64,000 nucleotides of DNA from Eshraghiella sp045129695 (GTDB taxonomy: Bacteria > Bacillota > Clostridia > Lachnospirales > Lachnospiraceae). The position numbers were made by a program, and so were the translations under genes. The DNA lies in NCBI GenBank assembly GCA_045129695.1, contig JBGVJZ010000024.1:1-64000 (forward strand), written 5' to 3'. Of the stretch, positions 19,258-27,358 are shown one piece after another; position 1 is the first letter of the stretch; each line of letters starts with the position of its first letter. The notes beneath the pieces were generated by a model. It saw only the letters and a list, made by a program, of their open reading frames with translations, made no database searches and was not told the DNA's origin.

Positions 19258-19286
19258 TTGATTTCAACCTTTCCAGCTACTATAAT
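19258..19286 (+). promoter_or_regulatory. Promoter of the HAD gene at 19306
   Basis: TTGATT (19258-19263) and TATAAT (19281-19286) are 17 bases apart. The promoter is back to back with that of the EAL gene, and the two -35 boxes lie on the two arms of a 7-base inverted repeat (AATCAAG/CTTGATT). Confidence 0.6.
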
Positions 19287-19305
19287 TACCAAGAGGTGAC
19301 TTGAA

Positions 19306-20013
19306 TTGAAATACAAATATATTTTACTTGATATAGACGGCACTTTGGTCGATTTTGATGAATCATTTAAGGCAGCTTCCCGCAAAATTTTAGAGTTGGA
19401 CCAAACTCCTGCTACTGATGAGAACATTAATACCTATTACCGGATTAATGATGATGCATGGTTTGGTCTTGATATGGAGAATGTAACCAATCCCTATATA
19501 ATCCAAAATTACCACAGCCTGTACCGCCAGTACATAATTAATGCTGCCGTTAATTCCAAAAAAATAATGAAGCTTAACTCCACTCCGGAGGAATTAGCTT
19601 CATGGTACGAAGTTCAATGGGCGGCCTGCTCAATACCAAATAGAAACGCCCTGGAAACATGTCGTTTATTATCAAAGGAGTTTACACTTTGCATTGCCAC
19701 TAATGGCTTAACTGCAATCCAGCTTAACAAACTGACTCAGTTCAATGATTATATAACCCATTACTTTGTATCCGAAGATATTGGATATATTAAGCCTGAG
19801 CATGAATATTTTGAGCATATTTTAACCACTCTTGTTGCAAAGCCGGAGGAATGCCTGATGGTTGGAGATTCCCTTCACAACGACATAGCCGGAGCTAATG
19901 CCATATATATTGATTCCTGCTACTACAACCCGATGTGTAAAACTAACAACTCAGGAATTATTCCAACCTACGAAATAGGAGATTTTAACGAACTTTTGAA
20001 AATAATAAATTAG
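19306..20013 (+). CDS. HAD family hydrolase, YjjG type
   Basis: 235 residues with a TTG start behind AAGAGGTG. Motif I is LLDIDGTLVDFD, motif II LCIATNG, the motif III lysine is in YIKPEHEYFE and motif IV is MVGDSLHNDIAGA. This arrangement matches the YjjG/TIGR02254 group, which removes phosphate from pyrimidine nucleotides including non-canonical ones. That function is from the family, not shown here. It precedes the ZTP riboswitch by about 45 bases but has its own promoter. Confidence 0.88.
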   Translation: MKYKYILLDIDGTLVDFDESFKAASRKILELDQTPATDENINTYYRINDDAWFGLDMENVTNPYIIQNYHSLYRQYIINAAVNSKKIMKLNSTPEELASWYEVQWAACSIPNRNALETCRLLSKEFTLCIATNGLTAIQLNKLTQFNDYITHYFVSEDIGYIKPEHEYFEHILTTLVAKPEECLMVGDSLHNDIAGANAIYIDSCYYNPMCKTNNSGIIPTYEIGDFNELLKIIN

Positions 20014-20016
20014 GAC

Positions 20017-20044
20017 TTGCATTTTTATTTTTTTATTGTAATAA
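20017..20044 (+). promoter_or_regulatory. Probable promoter of the purO operon
   Basis: TTGCAT (20017-20022) and TAATAA (20039-20044) are 16 bases apart. The expected transcript would begin just before the riboswitch. Confidence 0.45.
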
Positions 20045-20054
20045 TTATTTTAGC

Positions 20055-20128
20055 AGTTGCGTGACTGACGGAAGTGGAATTAACCACAGGGAGCGCAATG
20101 AAGTATGAAGCCGACCGTCTGGGCACCG
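20055..20128 (+). ncRNA. ZTP (pfl) riboswitch
   Basis: The sequence carries the conserved pfl motif: GCGTGACTGACGG, a GTGG/CCAC stem enclosing AATTAA, then AGGGAGCGCA closing the first domain (TTGCG 20057-20061 pairs with CGCAA 20094-20098). After a short linker comes the second domain, GCCGACCGTCTGGGCA. This class senses ZTP/ZMP (AICAR phosphate), which builds up when 10-formyl-tetrahydrofolate is short. Here it precedes the genes for AICAR transformylase and IMP cyclohydrolase, so the ligand is the substrate of the controlled pathway. Confidence 0.92.
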
Positions 20129-20153
20129 TTTTGGGGTACCCCGGCGGTTTTTT
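20126..20153 (+). terminator. Expression-platform terminator of the ZTP riboswitch
   Basis: CCG and TTGGGG (20126-20136) pair with CCCCGG and CGG (20139-20147), followed by six T. It lies directly behind the second riboswitch domain and 20 bases before the purO start, so ligand binding should prevent termination. Confidence 0.85.
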
Positions 20154-20172
20154 AACATTTATGGAGGTACAC

Positions 20173-20886
20173 ATGGAGAAAAAATCATTAGCAGCAGAAC
20201 TTAGTTCAACATCTTATCCGGGAAGAGGTATTATTATCGGCAAGACACCTGACAAAACCAAGGCAGCAATCGCTTATTTCATTATGGGAAGAAGTGAGAA
20301 CAGCCGTAATCGTGTATTTGTAGAGGATGGCGAAGGAATCCGCACACAGGCATTTGATCCTTCAAAGCTTGAAGACCCAAGCCTTATCATCTATGCACCT
20401 GTAAGAGTTCTTGGCAACAAGACAATCGTTACCAACGGTGACCAGACTGATACAATCTATGAATTAATGGATAAGCAGTATACTTTTGAACAGGCATTAA
20501 GAACAAGAGAGTTTGAGCCTGATGCTCCTAACTACACACCTAGAATTTCAGGCATACTTCACATTGAAGACAATAGCTACAACTATGCAATGTCTATTTT
20601 AAAGAGTAACAACAAAAATCCTGACGCATGCAACAGATACACTTTTGCATATGAGAATCCTGTTGCAGGAGAAGGACATTTCATTCATACTTATATGGGC
20701 GACGGCAATCCGCTTCCAAGCTTTGAGGGCGAGCCAACATTGGTTGACATTCCGGACAGCATTGATGAATTTGCTGATATTGTCTGGAACAACCTTAATG
20801 AGGATAATAAGGTTTCTCTTTTCATCCGATACATCAACATTGCTGACGGAACATACGAGACCAAGATTATCAATAAGAACAAATAA
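20173..20886 (+). CDS. purO: IMP cyclohydrolase, PurO-like
   Basis: 237 residues from the ATG at 20173, which follows GGAGG; the longer frame from 20074 runs through the riboswitch and is rejected. The protein begins MEKKSLAAELSSTSYPGRGI and matches the IMP_cyclohyd (PF07826) family first known from archaea, unrelated to the N-terminal domain of bacterial PurH. It closes the ring of FAICAR to form IMP, the last purine step. The next gene, 23 bases on, supplies the preceding step. Together they replace bifunctional PurH. Confidence 0.9.
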   Translation: MEKKSLAAELSSTSYPGRGIIIGKTPDKTKAAIAYFIMGRSENSRNRVFVEDGEGIRTQAFDPSKLEDPSLIIYAPVRVLGNKTIVTNGDQTDTIYELMDKQYTFEQALRTREFEPDAPNYTPRISGILHIEDNSYNYAMSILKSNNKNPDACNRYTFAYENPVAGEGHFIHTYMGDGNPLPSFEGEPTLVDIPDSIDEFADIVWNNLNEDNKVSLFIRYINIADGTYETKIINKNK

Positions 20887-20909
20887 ATTTAATATATAGG
20901 AGAAATATA

Positions 20910-22085
20910 ATGAACGAATTTCAGTTAAAATACGGATGTAACCCTAACCAGAAGCCTTCAAGAGTTTATATGCAGGAAGGTGAACTTCCAATCGAAATTA
21001 TGAACGGAAGACCGGGTTATATTAACCTTCTTGACGCTTTTAACGGCTGGCAGCTTGTTAAGGAATTAAAAATTGCTACAGGTCTTCCTGCTGCTACTTC
21101 TTTCAAGCATGTATCACCTGCCGGTGCCGCTGTAGGTCTTCCTCTTTCAGAGGTTGAGCGCAAGATCTACTGGGTGGATGATATGGGCGAATTAACCCCG
21201 CTTGCTAATGCATATGCGAGAGCAAGAGGTGCTGACAGAATGTCTTCTTTTGGTGATTTTATCGCACTTTCTGACGTATGTGATGTTGCTACTGCCAACT
21301 TAATTAAGAGAGAGGTTTCTGATGGTGTTATCGCTCCGGGGTATGAGCCTGAAGCACTTGAAATCTTAAGTGCCAAGAAAAAGGGCAACTACTGTGTAAT
21401 CAAGATTGATGAAAATTATGTTCCGGCTCCGATTGAGCGTAAAGATGTATATGGTGTTACTTTTGAGCAGGGAAGAAACGAGCTTGTAATCAACGATGAG
21501 CTCTTCTCAAATGTTGTTACAAGCAATAAAGAAATTCCGGAGCAGGCCAAAATCGACCTTGCAATTGCAATGATTACTCTTAAATATACACAGTCCAACT
21601 CTGTATGCTACGCAAAGGGCGGACAGGCGATCGGCATCGGTGCAGGTCAGCAGTCTCGTATCCACTGTACAAGACTCGCAGGTCAGAAGGCTGACAACTG
21701 GTTTCTTCGTCAGAATCCAAAGGTGCTTAACCTTCCATTCAAAGAAGGTATTGGTCGTGCTGACAGAGATAACACAATTGATGTATATATGGGTGATGAA
21801 TGCATGGACGTTCTTGCTGACGGAACATGGGAGAAATTCTTCACCGAGAAACCTGAAGAATTCACAAGAGAAGAGAAAAGAGCATGGCTTGACAAGATGC
21901 AGGACGTTGCACTTGGCTCAGACGCGTTCTTCCCATTCGGCGATAATATTGAAAGAGCTCACAAGAGCGGTGTTAAATATATTGCTCAGCCGGGCGGCTC
22001 TGTAAGGGATGACAATGTTATCGAGACGTGTAATAAGTATAATATGGCAATGTGCTTTACAGGAATCAGGTTATTCCATCACTAG
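20910..22085 (+). CDS. purH: Stand-alone AICAR formyltransferase
   Basis: 391 residues. It matches the transformylase part of PurH, with the conserved SFKHVSPAGAAVG motif holding the catalytic Lys-His, and later QNPKVLNLPFK and the C-terminal QPGGSVRDD and MCFTGIRLFHH. The MGS-like cyclohydrolase domain normally fused at the N-terminus is absent. It transfers a formyl group from 10-formyl-THF to AICAR (ZMP), making FAICAR for the cyclohydrolase encoded just upstream. TAGGAGA precedes the start. The symbol purH is used for the activity; some annotators call this form purV. Confidence 0.93.
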   Translation: MNEFQLKYGCNPNQKPSRVYMQEGELPIEIMNGRPGYINLLDAFNGWQLVKELKIATGLPAATSFKHVSPAGAAVGLPLSEVERKIYWVDDMGELTPLANAYARARGADRMSSFGDFIALSDVCDVATANLIKREVSDGVIAPGYEPEALEILSAKKKGNYCVIKIDENYVPAPIERKDVYGVTFEQGRNELVINDELFSNVVTSNKEIPEQAKIDLAIAMITLKYTQSNSVCYAKGGQAIGIGAGQQSRIHCTRLAGQKADNWFLRQNPKVLNLPFKEGIGRADRDNTIDVYMGDECMDVLADGTWEKFFTEKPEEFTREEKRAWLDKMQDVALGSDAFFPFGDNIERAHKSGVKYIAQPGGSVRDDNVIETCNKYNMAMCFTGIRLFHH

Positions 22086-22145
22086 AGCCATACTGTACGG
22101 CGTAATAATATGCCCGTCGGGTGCTTTCACACGAAGGAGCGTATT

Positions 22146-22424
22146 ATGGCGCCGGACAATACGTCAAATGCCACGGCAACCTCAGTTAAAACTCTCTATA
22201 TCCTACTCTTTATTCTGACATTAATTTATTTCCTGACACAAAAATGGTCCTTTATAATTAACAGTGTTATATATTTCACTGTATTTCATAAAGAGCACAT
22301 TTTGTTTGATGCTTTTAGCCTTTTAAATTATTTTGCAGATTTTAATTTGTCATTTTCCTCCAGGAGCTTTTTAATTGTCAGTTCTTTCTCTGACAAAAGG
22401 CGTTCCTTCTCTGACAGCTCATAA
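22146..22424 (+). CDS. Possible small membrane protein (uncertain)
   Basis: An ATG at 22146 follows GAAGGAG at ideal spacing and opens a 92-codon frame with one clear hydrophobic segment (SVKTLYILLFILTLIYFL). The frame's last 97 bases run antisense over the end of the Rpn-type gene, where it becomes Ser/Arg-rich, as expected of a shadow. It matches no family I know. It could equally be chance within a structured 3' region of the purine operon. Confidence 0.2.
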   Translation: MAPDNTSNATATSVKTLYILLFILTLIYFLTQKWSFIINSVIYFTVFHKEHILFDAFSLLNYFADFNLSFSSRSFLIVSSFSDKRRSFSDSS

Positions 22425-23227
22425 CCCAGGACTTCTACTTGCTGTTCTTTTTGTGATAATCTCTGACCCAGCCCTTCTATCTGCTGTTCTTTCTCAGATA
22501 TCTCATGCTCTAAAATCGCCATATCCTTCTTTGCCTGTTCAGCTGTATACTCCAAAATCATACCAACAACCTCATTTCTCCTATTTCTGAAAAAATCGAC
22601 CAACACATTGTGCTCAATACAGTAGTCAATTGCTTTATTGGCAGCTTCTGTTTCGCTTATGCTCTCGTCTCTATTATATTCCCGAAACTTTTCATTGTAA
22701 AGGCTGTACCCCCGTAAAACCTCACAGTCTTCAAGTAATTTCTTGTTATGACTATAATTAATATTAAGCATCGTAACCCTTAACTGTACATCACCTTCCA
22801 CGTTTTTATTTCCAAATGCATCTGAAAGATGCAGATACATCTTGTCCGGATATTCCTGCTCTCCGTTATAAAATACTATGCATTTTGGCGTTGGAATTTT
22901 AACCAGTGTAGAGCCATATATATTGACACCCTTGCCCTTAATAATCCTCTCATACGAATTAGCTATGTAAAACAAGCTTCGTAGCGGCATATTAGGATTA
23001 TAGGTGGACTGATGTTCATAAAGGCTAAATGTGTTTTCCAAAAGAAATGACACGTCATTCTTGATGTTGATAAACACCACATTTTCCAAAGTGGTAATGA
23101 CAACTTCTTCAGGGTTAATATAATTAGAGTTATTTAGAGCATTATATACCTGTAGAGCGTACTCCTTGTGTGAAAGCATATAAGTAAAAAGTGAATTTTT
23201 ATACTCTCTGTTGATTTCATTTGCCAT
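22328..23227 (-). CDS. Rpn family PD-(D/E)XK nuclease/putative transposase-like protein with coiled-coil tail
   Basis: 299 residues. The start is placed at the ATG at 23227 (9 bases after AGGAGG) rather than at 23233 (3 bases). The body resembles the Rpn/PD-(D/E)XK transposase-like proteins that are abundant in Lachnospiraceae: LFTYMLSHKEYALQVYNALNNS, then a strand with FLLENTFSLYEHQSTYNPNMPLR, which holds the E-x-Q part of the nuclease core. The last 65 residues are a coiled coil of 14-residue units (SEKEQQIEGLGQRL, SQKEQQVEVLGYEL, SEKERLL), encoded by near-identical 42-base repeats. Rpn proteins have been linked to recombination; the role here is unknown. Confidence 0.78.
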   Translation of the reverse strand: MANEINREYKNSLFTYMLSHKEYALQVYNALNNSNYINPEEVVITTLENVVFINIKNDVSFLLENTFSLYEHQSTYNPNMPLRSLFYIANSYERIIKGKGVNIYGSTLVKIPTPKCIVFYNGEQEYPDKMYLHLSDAFGNKNVEGDVQLRVTMLNINYSHNKKLLEDCEVLRGYSLYNEKFREYNRDESISETEAANKAIDYCIEHNVLVDFFRNRRNEVVGMILEYTAEQAKKDMAILEHEISEKEQQIEGLGQRLSQKEQQVEVLGYELSEKERLLSEKELTIKKLLEENDKLKSAK

Positions 23228-23311
23228 AAGCATTTTCCTCCTAAAATATGTTAATTTTAAGCGGAAAGGATATTATTAGAATACTCCTTACTATAAAGAA
23301 TTACAACATGG

Positions 23312-23360
23312 AAAACCACTGAAATTTTAACAAAAATTATTGATGAAATTCAGTGGTTTT
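23312..23360. other. Perfect 12-base inverted repeat between divergent genes
   Basis: AAAACCACTGAA (23312-23323) and TTCAGTGGTTTT (23349-23360) form a strong stem around a 25-base AT-rich loop, in the 291-base gap between the Rpn-type gene and the GH31 gene. A short T-run follows on the plus strand. It may insulate the two divergent units. The rest of the gap shows only the GH31 promoter. Confidence 0.6.
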
Positions 23361-23460
23361 TATGTGTCAGATTTTTTACTTTTCTTTTTTAACTATATAG
23401 AGAGAAATCCTTAAAATATTTAAATACTTTATCATTATTTAAACAGTTATTTTTTTGTAA

Positions 23461-23489
23461 TTGAGTTTTTTCTCCATTTTATGTATGAT
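23461..23489 (+). promoter_or_regulatory. Promoter of the GH31 gene
   Basis: TTGAGT (23461-23466) and TATGAT (23484-23489) are 17 bases apart, about 30 bases before the start codon. Confidence 0.6.
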
Positions 23490-23518
23490 AAATTTATCAC
23501 ATAAACGGAGGTATTTTT

Positions 23519-25486
23519 ATGATTCAGAAATTCACATTCGGTACGCCTTTTAATACAGAGGCTGTAATTACAGATATTCCGGTTTCAAATAATCTGCCGG
23601 ATTTTCTTACATTCAGTAATGATCAACGAACCATCAGCACTAACATGAATAAAGATGATATTGTTTTTGGGCTTGGTGAAAATATGCGTGGCATTAACAA
23701 GCGTGGTTTTAAATATATCAGCAACAATTCTGATGAGCCACACCACCACGAGGACAAGAATTCATTATATGCTTCACATAATTTTATTCTGATTGATGGT
23801 GTAATACGCTATGGATTATTTATTGATTTTCCTGCAACAGTTACTTTTGACATCGGATATACGGATTTGGACACTCTCACTATTACCATTGATGGCGATG
23901 ACTATGATTTATATGTAATCACAGGTGATAATGATGTGGATATTATCAAGGAGTTCCGTTCCATTATCGGTAAAAGCTATGCAGCTCCGAAATGGGCATT
24001 TGGATATCAGCAGTCAAGATGGAGCTATGGCAGTGCTGATGTTGTAAGAGAAATTGTTAAGGGTTATCGCGACAATCATATTCCGTTGGATGCTATATAT
24101 CTTGATATTGACTATATGGAACGATACAAGGATTTTACAGTCAACGAAGAAACCTTCCCTGATTTCCCTAAGTTTGTTAAAGAGATGCAGAGTCAGGACA
24201 TCCATCTTGTTCCGATTATCGATGCCGGTGTCAAAATCGAAGAAGGTTATGATGTATGTGAGGAGGGTGTTGAAAAGGGCTATTTCTGTAAAGACGAAAA
24301 TGGTGAAGATTTCGTTGCGGCTGTATGGCCCGGCAAAGTATATATGCCGGATTTTCTTAATCCTGAGGCAAGAAAATGGTTCGGACATAAATACAAGGTT
24401 CTTCTTGATGCAGGAATTGACGGTTTCTGGAATGATATGAACGAACCGGCACTCTTCTATTCTGAGAAACAGTTAAACGAGGTTTTTGAAAAATTACCTG
24501 AATATGCCAATGCCGACCTTGATATATGGAAATTATGGGAATTTCAGGGATTGGTTAACAGCCTTGCCAACAGTCCTAAGGATTACAGCAGCTTCTACCA
24601 TAATGTAAATGGTGAAATGATTTGCCATGACAAATTACACAACTTATATGGATATAATATGACAAGAGCGGCCTCAGAAGCTTTTGACGAGCTTGTTCCT
24701 GACAAGAACATTCTTATGTTCTCCCGTTCATCATACGTGGGAATGCACAGATATGGCGGAATATGGACAGGCGATAACTCATCCTGGTGGGCACATATTG
24801 AATTATTAATTCACATGCTTCCTAACCTTAATATGTGCGGCTTCCTGTACACCGGTGCAGACACAGGCGGCTTCGGCTCTAATGCAACAGAAGATTATGT
24901 AATGAGATTTGTTGAGCTTTCAATGTTTACGCCTCTGTTCCGTAACCATGCCGCTATCGGCACAAGAGATCAGGAATTATTCCGTTTCAAAAATATTGAT
25001 GATTTCCGTAATCTCATTAATATCAGATACGGACTTATTCCTTATATCTACAGCGAATATCTGAAAGCAATTGATAATAACAGCCTTATGTTTGCACCAC
25101 TTGCAATTGTATATCCTGATGACAAAGCATGCAGACAGATTGAAGACCAGCTTATTGTTGGTGACAGTATAATGATTGCACCTGTTTATAAACAGAATGC
25201 TACAGGAAGATATGTATACCTTCCTGAGGATATGCTTATGCTTCGCTTCAGAAGCCTTGATGATAAAGACGTTATTCCTATGAGTGCAGGACACCACTAT
25301 GTAGATGTCAGACTTAATGAAGTATTGATTTTTGTACGAAAGGGTGCTACTCTTCCTATGGGTAGAGGTGCTGAATCAATCAAAGATGTAAGCACTGATA
25401 ATTTTACACTTTATCATGCAGATAATGACCATGGCGAGTACACAATGTATATTGATGAAGGTGTGAAAGAACTCATTAAATACTAA
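23519..25486 (+). CDS. Alpha-glucosidase, glycoside hydrolase family 31
   Basis: 655 residues, no signal peptide, so cytoplasmic. The catalytic nucleophile is the Asp in DGFWNDMNEP (residues 301-310). The acid/base Asp lies in the conserved MHRYGGIWTGDNSSWW. The N-terminal galactose-mutarotase-like domain and the FGYQQSRWSYGSADVV entrance to the barrel are typical. It hydrolyses terminal alpha-glucosidic bonds, for example of maltose, isomaltose or short oligosaccharides. A clear ACGGAGG precedes the start. The lipoprotein gene follows after 19 bases with its own ribosome binding site. Confidence 0.95.
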   Translation: MIQKFTFGTPFNTEAVITDIPVSNNLPDFLTFSNDQRTISTNMNKDDIVFGLGENMRGINKRGFKYISNNSDEPHHHEDKNSLYASHNFILIDGVIRYGLFIDFPATVTFDIGYTDLDTLTITIDGDDYDLYVITGDNDVDIIKEFRSIIGKSYAAPKWAFGYQQSRWSYGSADVVREIVKGYRDNHIPLDAIYLDIDYMERYKDFTVNEETFPDFPKFVKEMQSQDIHLVPIIDAGVKIEEGYDVCEEGVEKGYFCKDENGEDFVAAVWPGKVYMPDFLNPEARKWFGHKYKVLLDAGIDGFWNDMNEPALFYSEKQLNEVFEKLPEYANADLDIWKLWEFQGLVNSLANSPKDYSSFYHNVNGEMICHDKLHNLYGYNMTRAASEAFDELVPDKNILMFSRSSYVGMHRYGGIWTGDNSSWWAHIELLIHMLPNLNMCGFLYTGADTGGFGSNATEDYVMRFVELSMFTPLFRNHAAIGTRDQELFRFKNIDDFRNLINIRYGLIPYIYSEYLKAIDNNSLMFAPLAIVYPDDKACRQIEDQLIVGDSIMIAPVYKQNATGRYVYLPEDMLMLRFRSLDDKDVIPMSAGHHYVDVRLNEVLIFVRKGATLPMGRGAESIKDVSTDNFTLYHADNDHGEYTMYIDEGVKELIKY

Positions 25487-25505
25487 ATTTCGGAGGTATT
25501 ATACC

Positions 25506-27041
25506 ATGAAATCCAAAATACATTGCTTATGTGCCATAACATCATTTGCTTTAATATTGTTACTCTCCATAAGCGGGTGTAAATCTGAGTCTTCATCAGA
25601 TGCTACAACACCTGAGTCAACCACTCCGTCAAACATTACAAGATATGATGAGAGTGTCGTTATGGTGGTAACAGAAGATACCATTTCACAGCTTGACAGC
25701 TATCCACAGCTCAAAGAAGCTGACCTCAGTGGAAGCACCTGTTATGAGGCCATACTTGAATATATAGAAAATCACCCTGAGGTTAATGTTACCTATACCG
25801 TATCCTTTGGTGATGCATCCGTCAAAAATAATCTGACCCATATTTCACTTTTGGGTGGCACATATGAATATGAAACATTGATTGAAAATTTGAAGTACCT
25901 TCCTGATGTTACTTCACTAACATTGGTTGCAACACATCTTACAAGCGGACAAATAACAGCTGTTAAAGATTTTTATCCTGATATTGAAGTGAATCACACT
26001 GTAGATTTACCGGATGTAGATATTGATATGAATGCAGCAGAGATAAACCTGTCTGCACTTGAGCCTTCACAGGTTGCCGACATCGCTCCGCTTCTTGGTC
26101 AGATGCCAAATCTGACATATGTAGAACTTACGAATACTAATGGCAAAAGCAGTTTTTCAATTGCAGATGTTAAATTAATGAAACAGTATGCACCAACAGC
26201 AACATTTAATTACTCTTTTGATTTATTCGGTAAAACTGTTTCTACTTCTGATACAACACTTGAGTATGTACAGACTGATATTGGTAATGATGGTGCGCAG
26301 ACAGTACGTGATGCATTGGACATTCTTCCAAACTGCACCTATCTGTTGCTGGATGATTGTGGTATCGACAATGAAATCGTTGCTTCAATCCGCGATGACT
26401 ATCCCGGTATTAAAGTGGTATGGCGTATATATGTATGGGAGAGAAGCTGGCTTACAGATACAGAAATATTAAGAGCAGTATACCATGTTGATGACAGCAA
26501 CAGTGAACCATTTAAGTATCTTACAAAAGTTAAATATATGGATTTAGGTCATAATACCGATATGACAGATTTAAGTTTCATCGCATATATGCCTGACCTT
26601 GAAATGGCAATCCTTTCAGGAAGCCCTATTACTGATCTGACACCGCTTGCTAGCTGCAAGAAATTAACCTTCCTTGAGATTGCGTGGTGTGGATGGGTAC
26701 AGGATGTCTCACCACTTGCGTCATGCTCAAGTCTTAAATATCTTAACCTTGGACATACCAGAGTAAGTGATTTGTCACCACTCAACAATCTTTCGCTTGA
26801 GCTGTTAAGCTATGTAAATTCAGGCAACAGAGTTGGCATGACTGCCGCCGACTGGCAGCAGATTCAGGCACAGCACCCTGACTGCCTGATTACCTATGAA
26901 CCACTTGCAGACAATAATGCTACCCCTTACAGCATCGGCTGGCGATATAAGGCCGAGGGCGGATATACTGACTGCTATAAGAAAATACGTGAAGTATTTA
27001 ATTATGATTATTTAGACCAGTTGATACAAGAGCAGAAATAA
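25506..27041 (+). CDS. Leucine-rich-repeat lipoprotein
   Basis: 511 residues. The signal peptide ends in the lipobox SISGC, followed by a Ser/Thr-rich linker, so it is a surface lipoprotein. The central and C-terminal parts contain leucine-rich repeats, clearest around residues 340-440: KYMDLGHNTDMTDLSFIAYMPDLEMAILSG and its successors (each unit about 22 residues). These repeats usually bind proteins or glycans. No catalytic motif is visible. It is probably co-transcribed with the GH31 gene, but a functional link is not shown. Confidence 0.85.
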   Translation: MKSKIHCLCAITSFALILLLSISGCKSESSSDATTPESTTPSNITRYDESVVMVVTEDTISQLDSYPQLKEADLSGSTCYEAILEYIENHPEVNVTYTVSFGDASVKNNLTHISLLGGTYEYETLIENLKYLPDVTSLTLVATHLTSGQITAVKDFYPDIEVNHTVDLPDVDIDMNAAEINLSALEPSQVADIAPLLGQMPNLTYVELTNTNGKSSFSIADVKLMKQYAPTATFNYSFDLFGKTVSTSDTTLEYVQTDIGNDGAQTVRDALDILPNCTYLLLDDCGIDNEIVASIRDDYPGIKVVWRIYVWERSWLTDTEILRAVYHVDDSNSEPFKYLTKVKYMDLGHNTDMTDLSFIAYMPDLEMAILSGSPITDLTPLASCKKLTFLEIAWCGWVQDVSPLASCSSLKYLNLGHTRVSDLSPLNNLSLELLSYVNSGNRVGMTAADWQQIQAQHPDCLITYEPLADNNATPYSIGWRYKAEGGYTDCYKKIREVFNYDYLDQLIQEQK

Positions 27042-27042
27042 C

Positions 27043-27280
27043 GTTTTAGTGAACTAAACATTTAGTGACTTAATAGCGAAAATATATTCCCTTCAATCGG
27101 ACGTTCTCACTCGGTTGTCTGCCTAGCGGTACATAAGATGACAAAAGATGTCATCTAAGTACCGAGGCATACAAACGCCGCTTTACAGGGAATATATTTT
27201 CGTATAAACGTCATTAACTGCTTAATTCATCACCGGCGTTATGTCCAACGGAAGATATCAACGATACCTACCGTTGGACA
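27043..27280. repeat. Gene-free convergent region with nested inverted repeats
   Basis: Between the convergent lipoprotein and SdpI-like genes there is no gene. A perfect 16-base inverted repeat (27077-27092 with 27187-27202, CGAAAATATATTCCCT and its complement) encloses a long stem: TGCCT/AGGCA (27120-27124, 27165-27169), CGGTAC/GTACCG (27127-27132, 27159-27164) and AGATGAC/GTCATCT (27136-27142, 27150-27156). A second hairpin pairs TGTCCAACGG (27242-27251) with CCGTTGGACA (27271-27280). A palindrome ATAAACGTTTAT lies at 27299-27310. No T-tracts follow, so simple terminators are unlikely; a miniature element or structured RNA is possible. Confidence 0.8.
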
Positions 27281-27358
27281 CTCTATGCTAGGTTTAGTAT
27301 AAACGTTTATGGCGTATGCTCATAAAATGTTCTCACTTTCGGAGAATACTACCATCTA

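Noticed and set aside
20074..20172. N-terminal extension of the PurO-like protein (33 residues)
   Set aside because: It runs through the ZTP riboswitch and its terminator; the ATG at 20173 has GGAGG and fits the family N-terminus.
22372..22510. Possible short repeat array (CRISPR-like)
   Set aside because: The repeats are in frame, contiguous, without spacers, and encode coiled-coil steps of the Rpn-type protein.
23312..23360. Possible Rho-independent terminator for the GH31 direction
   Set aside because: No gene on the plus strand ends just before it; it lies between divergent genes, so it is reported only as an inverted repeat.
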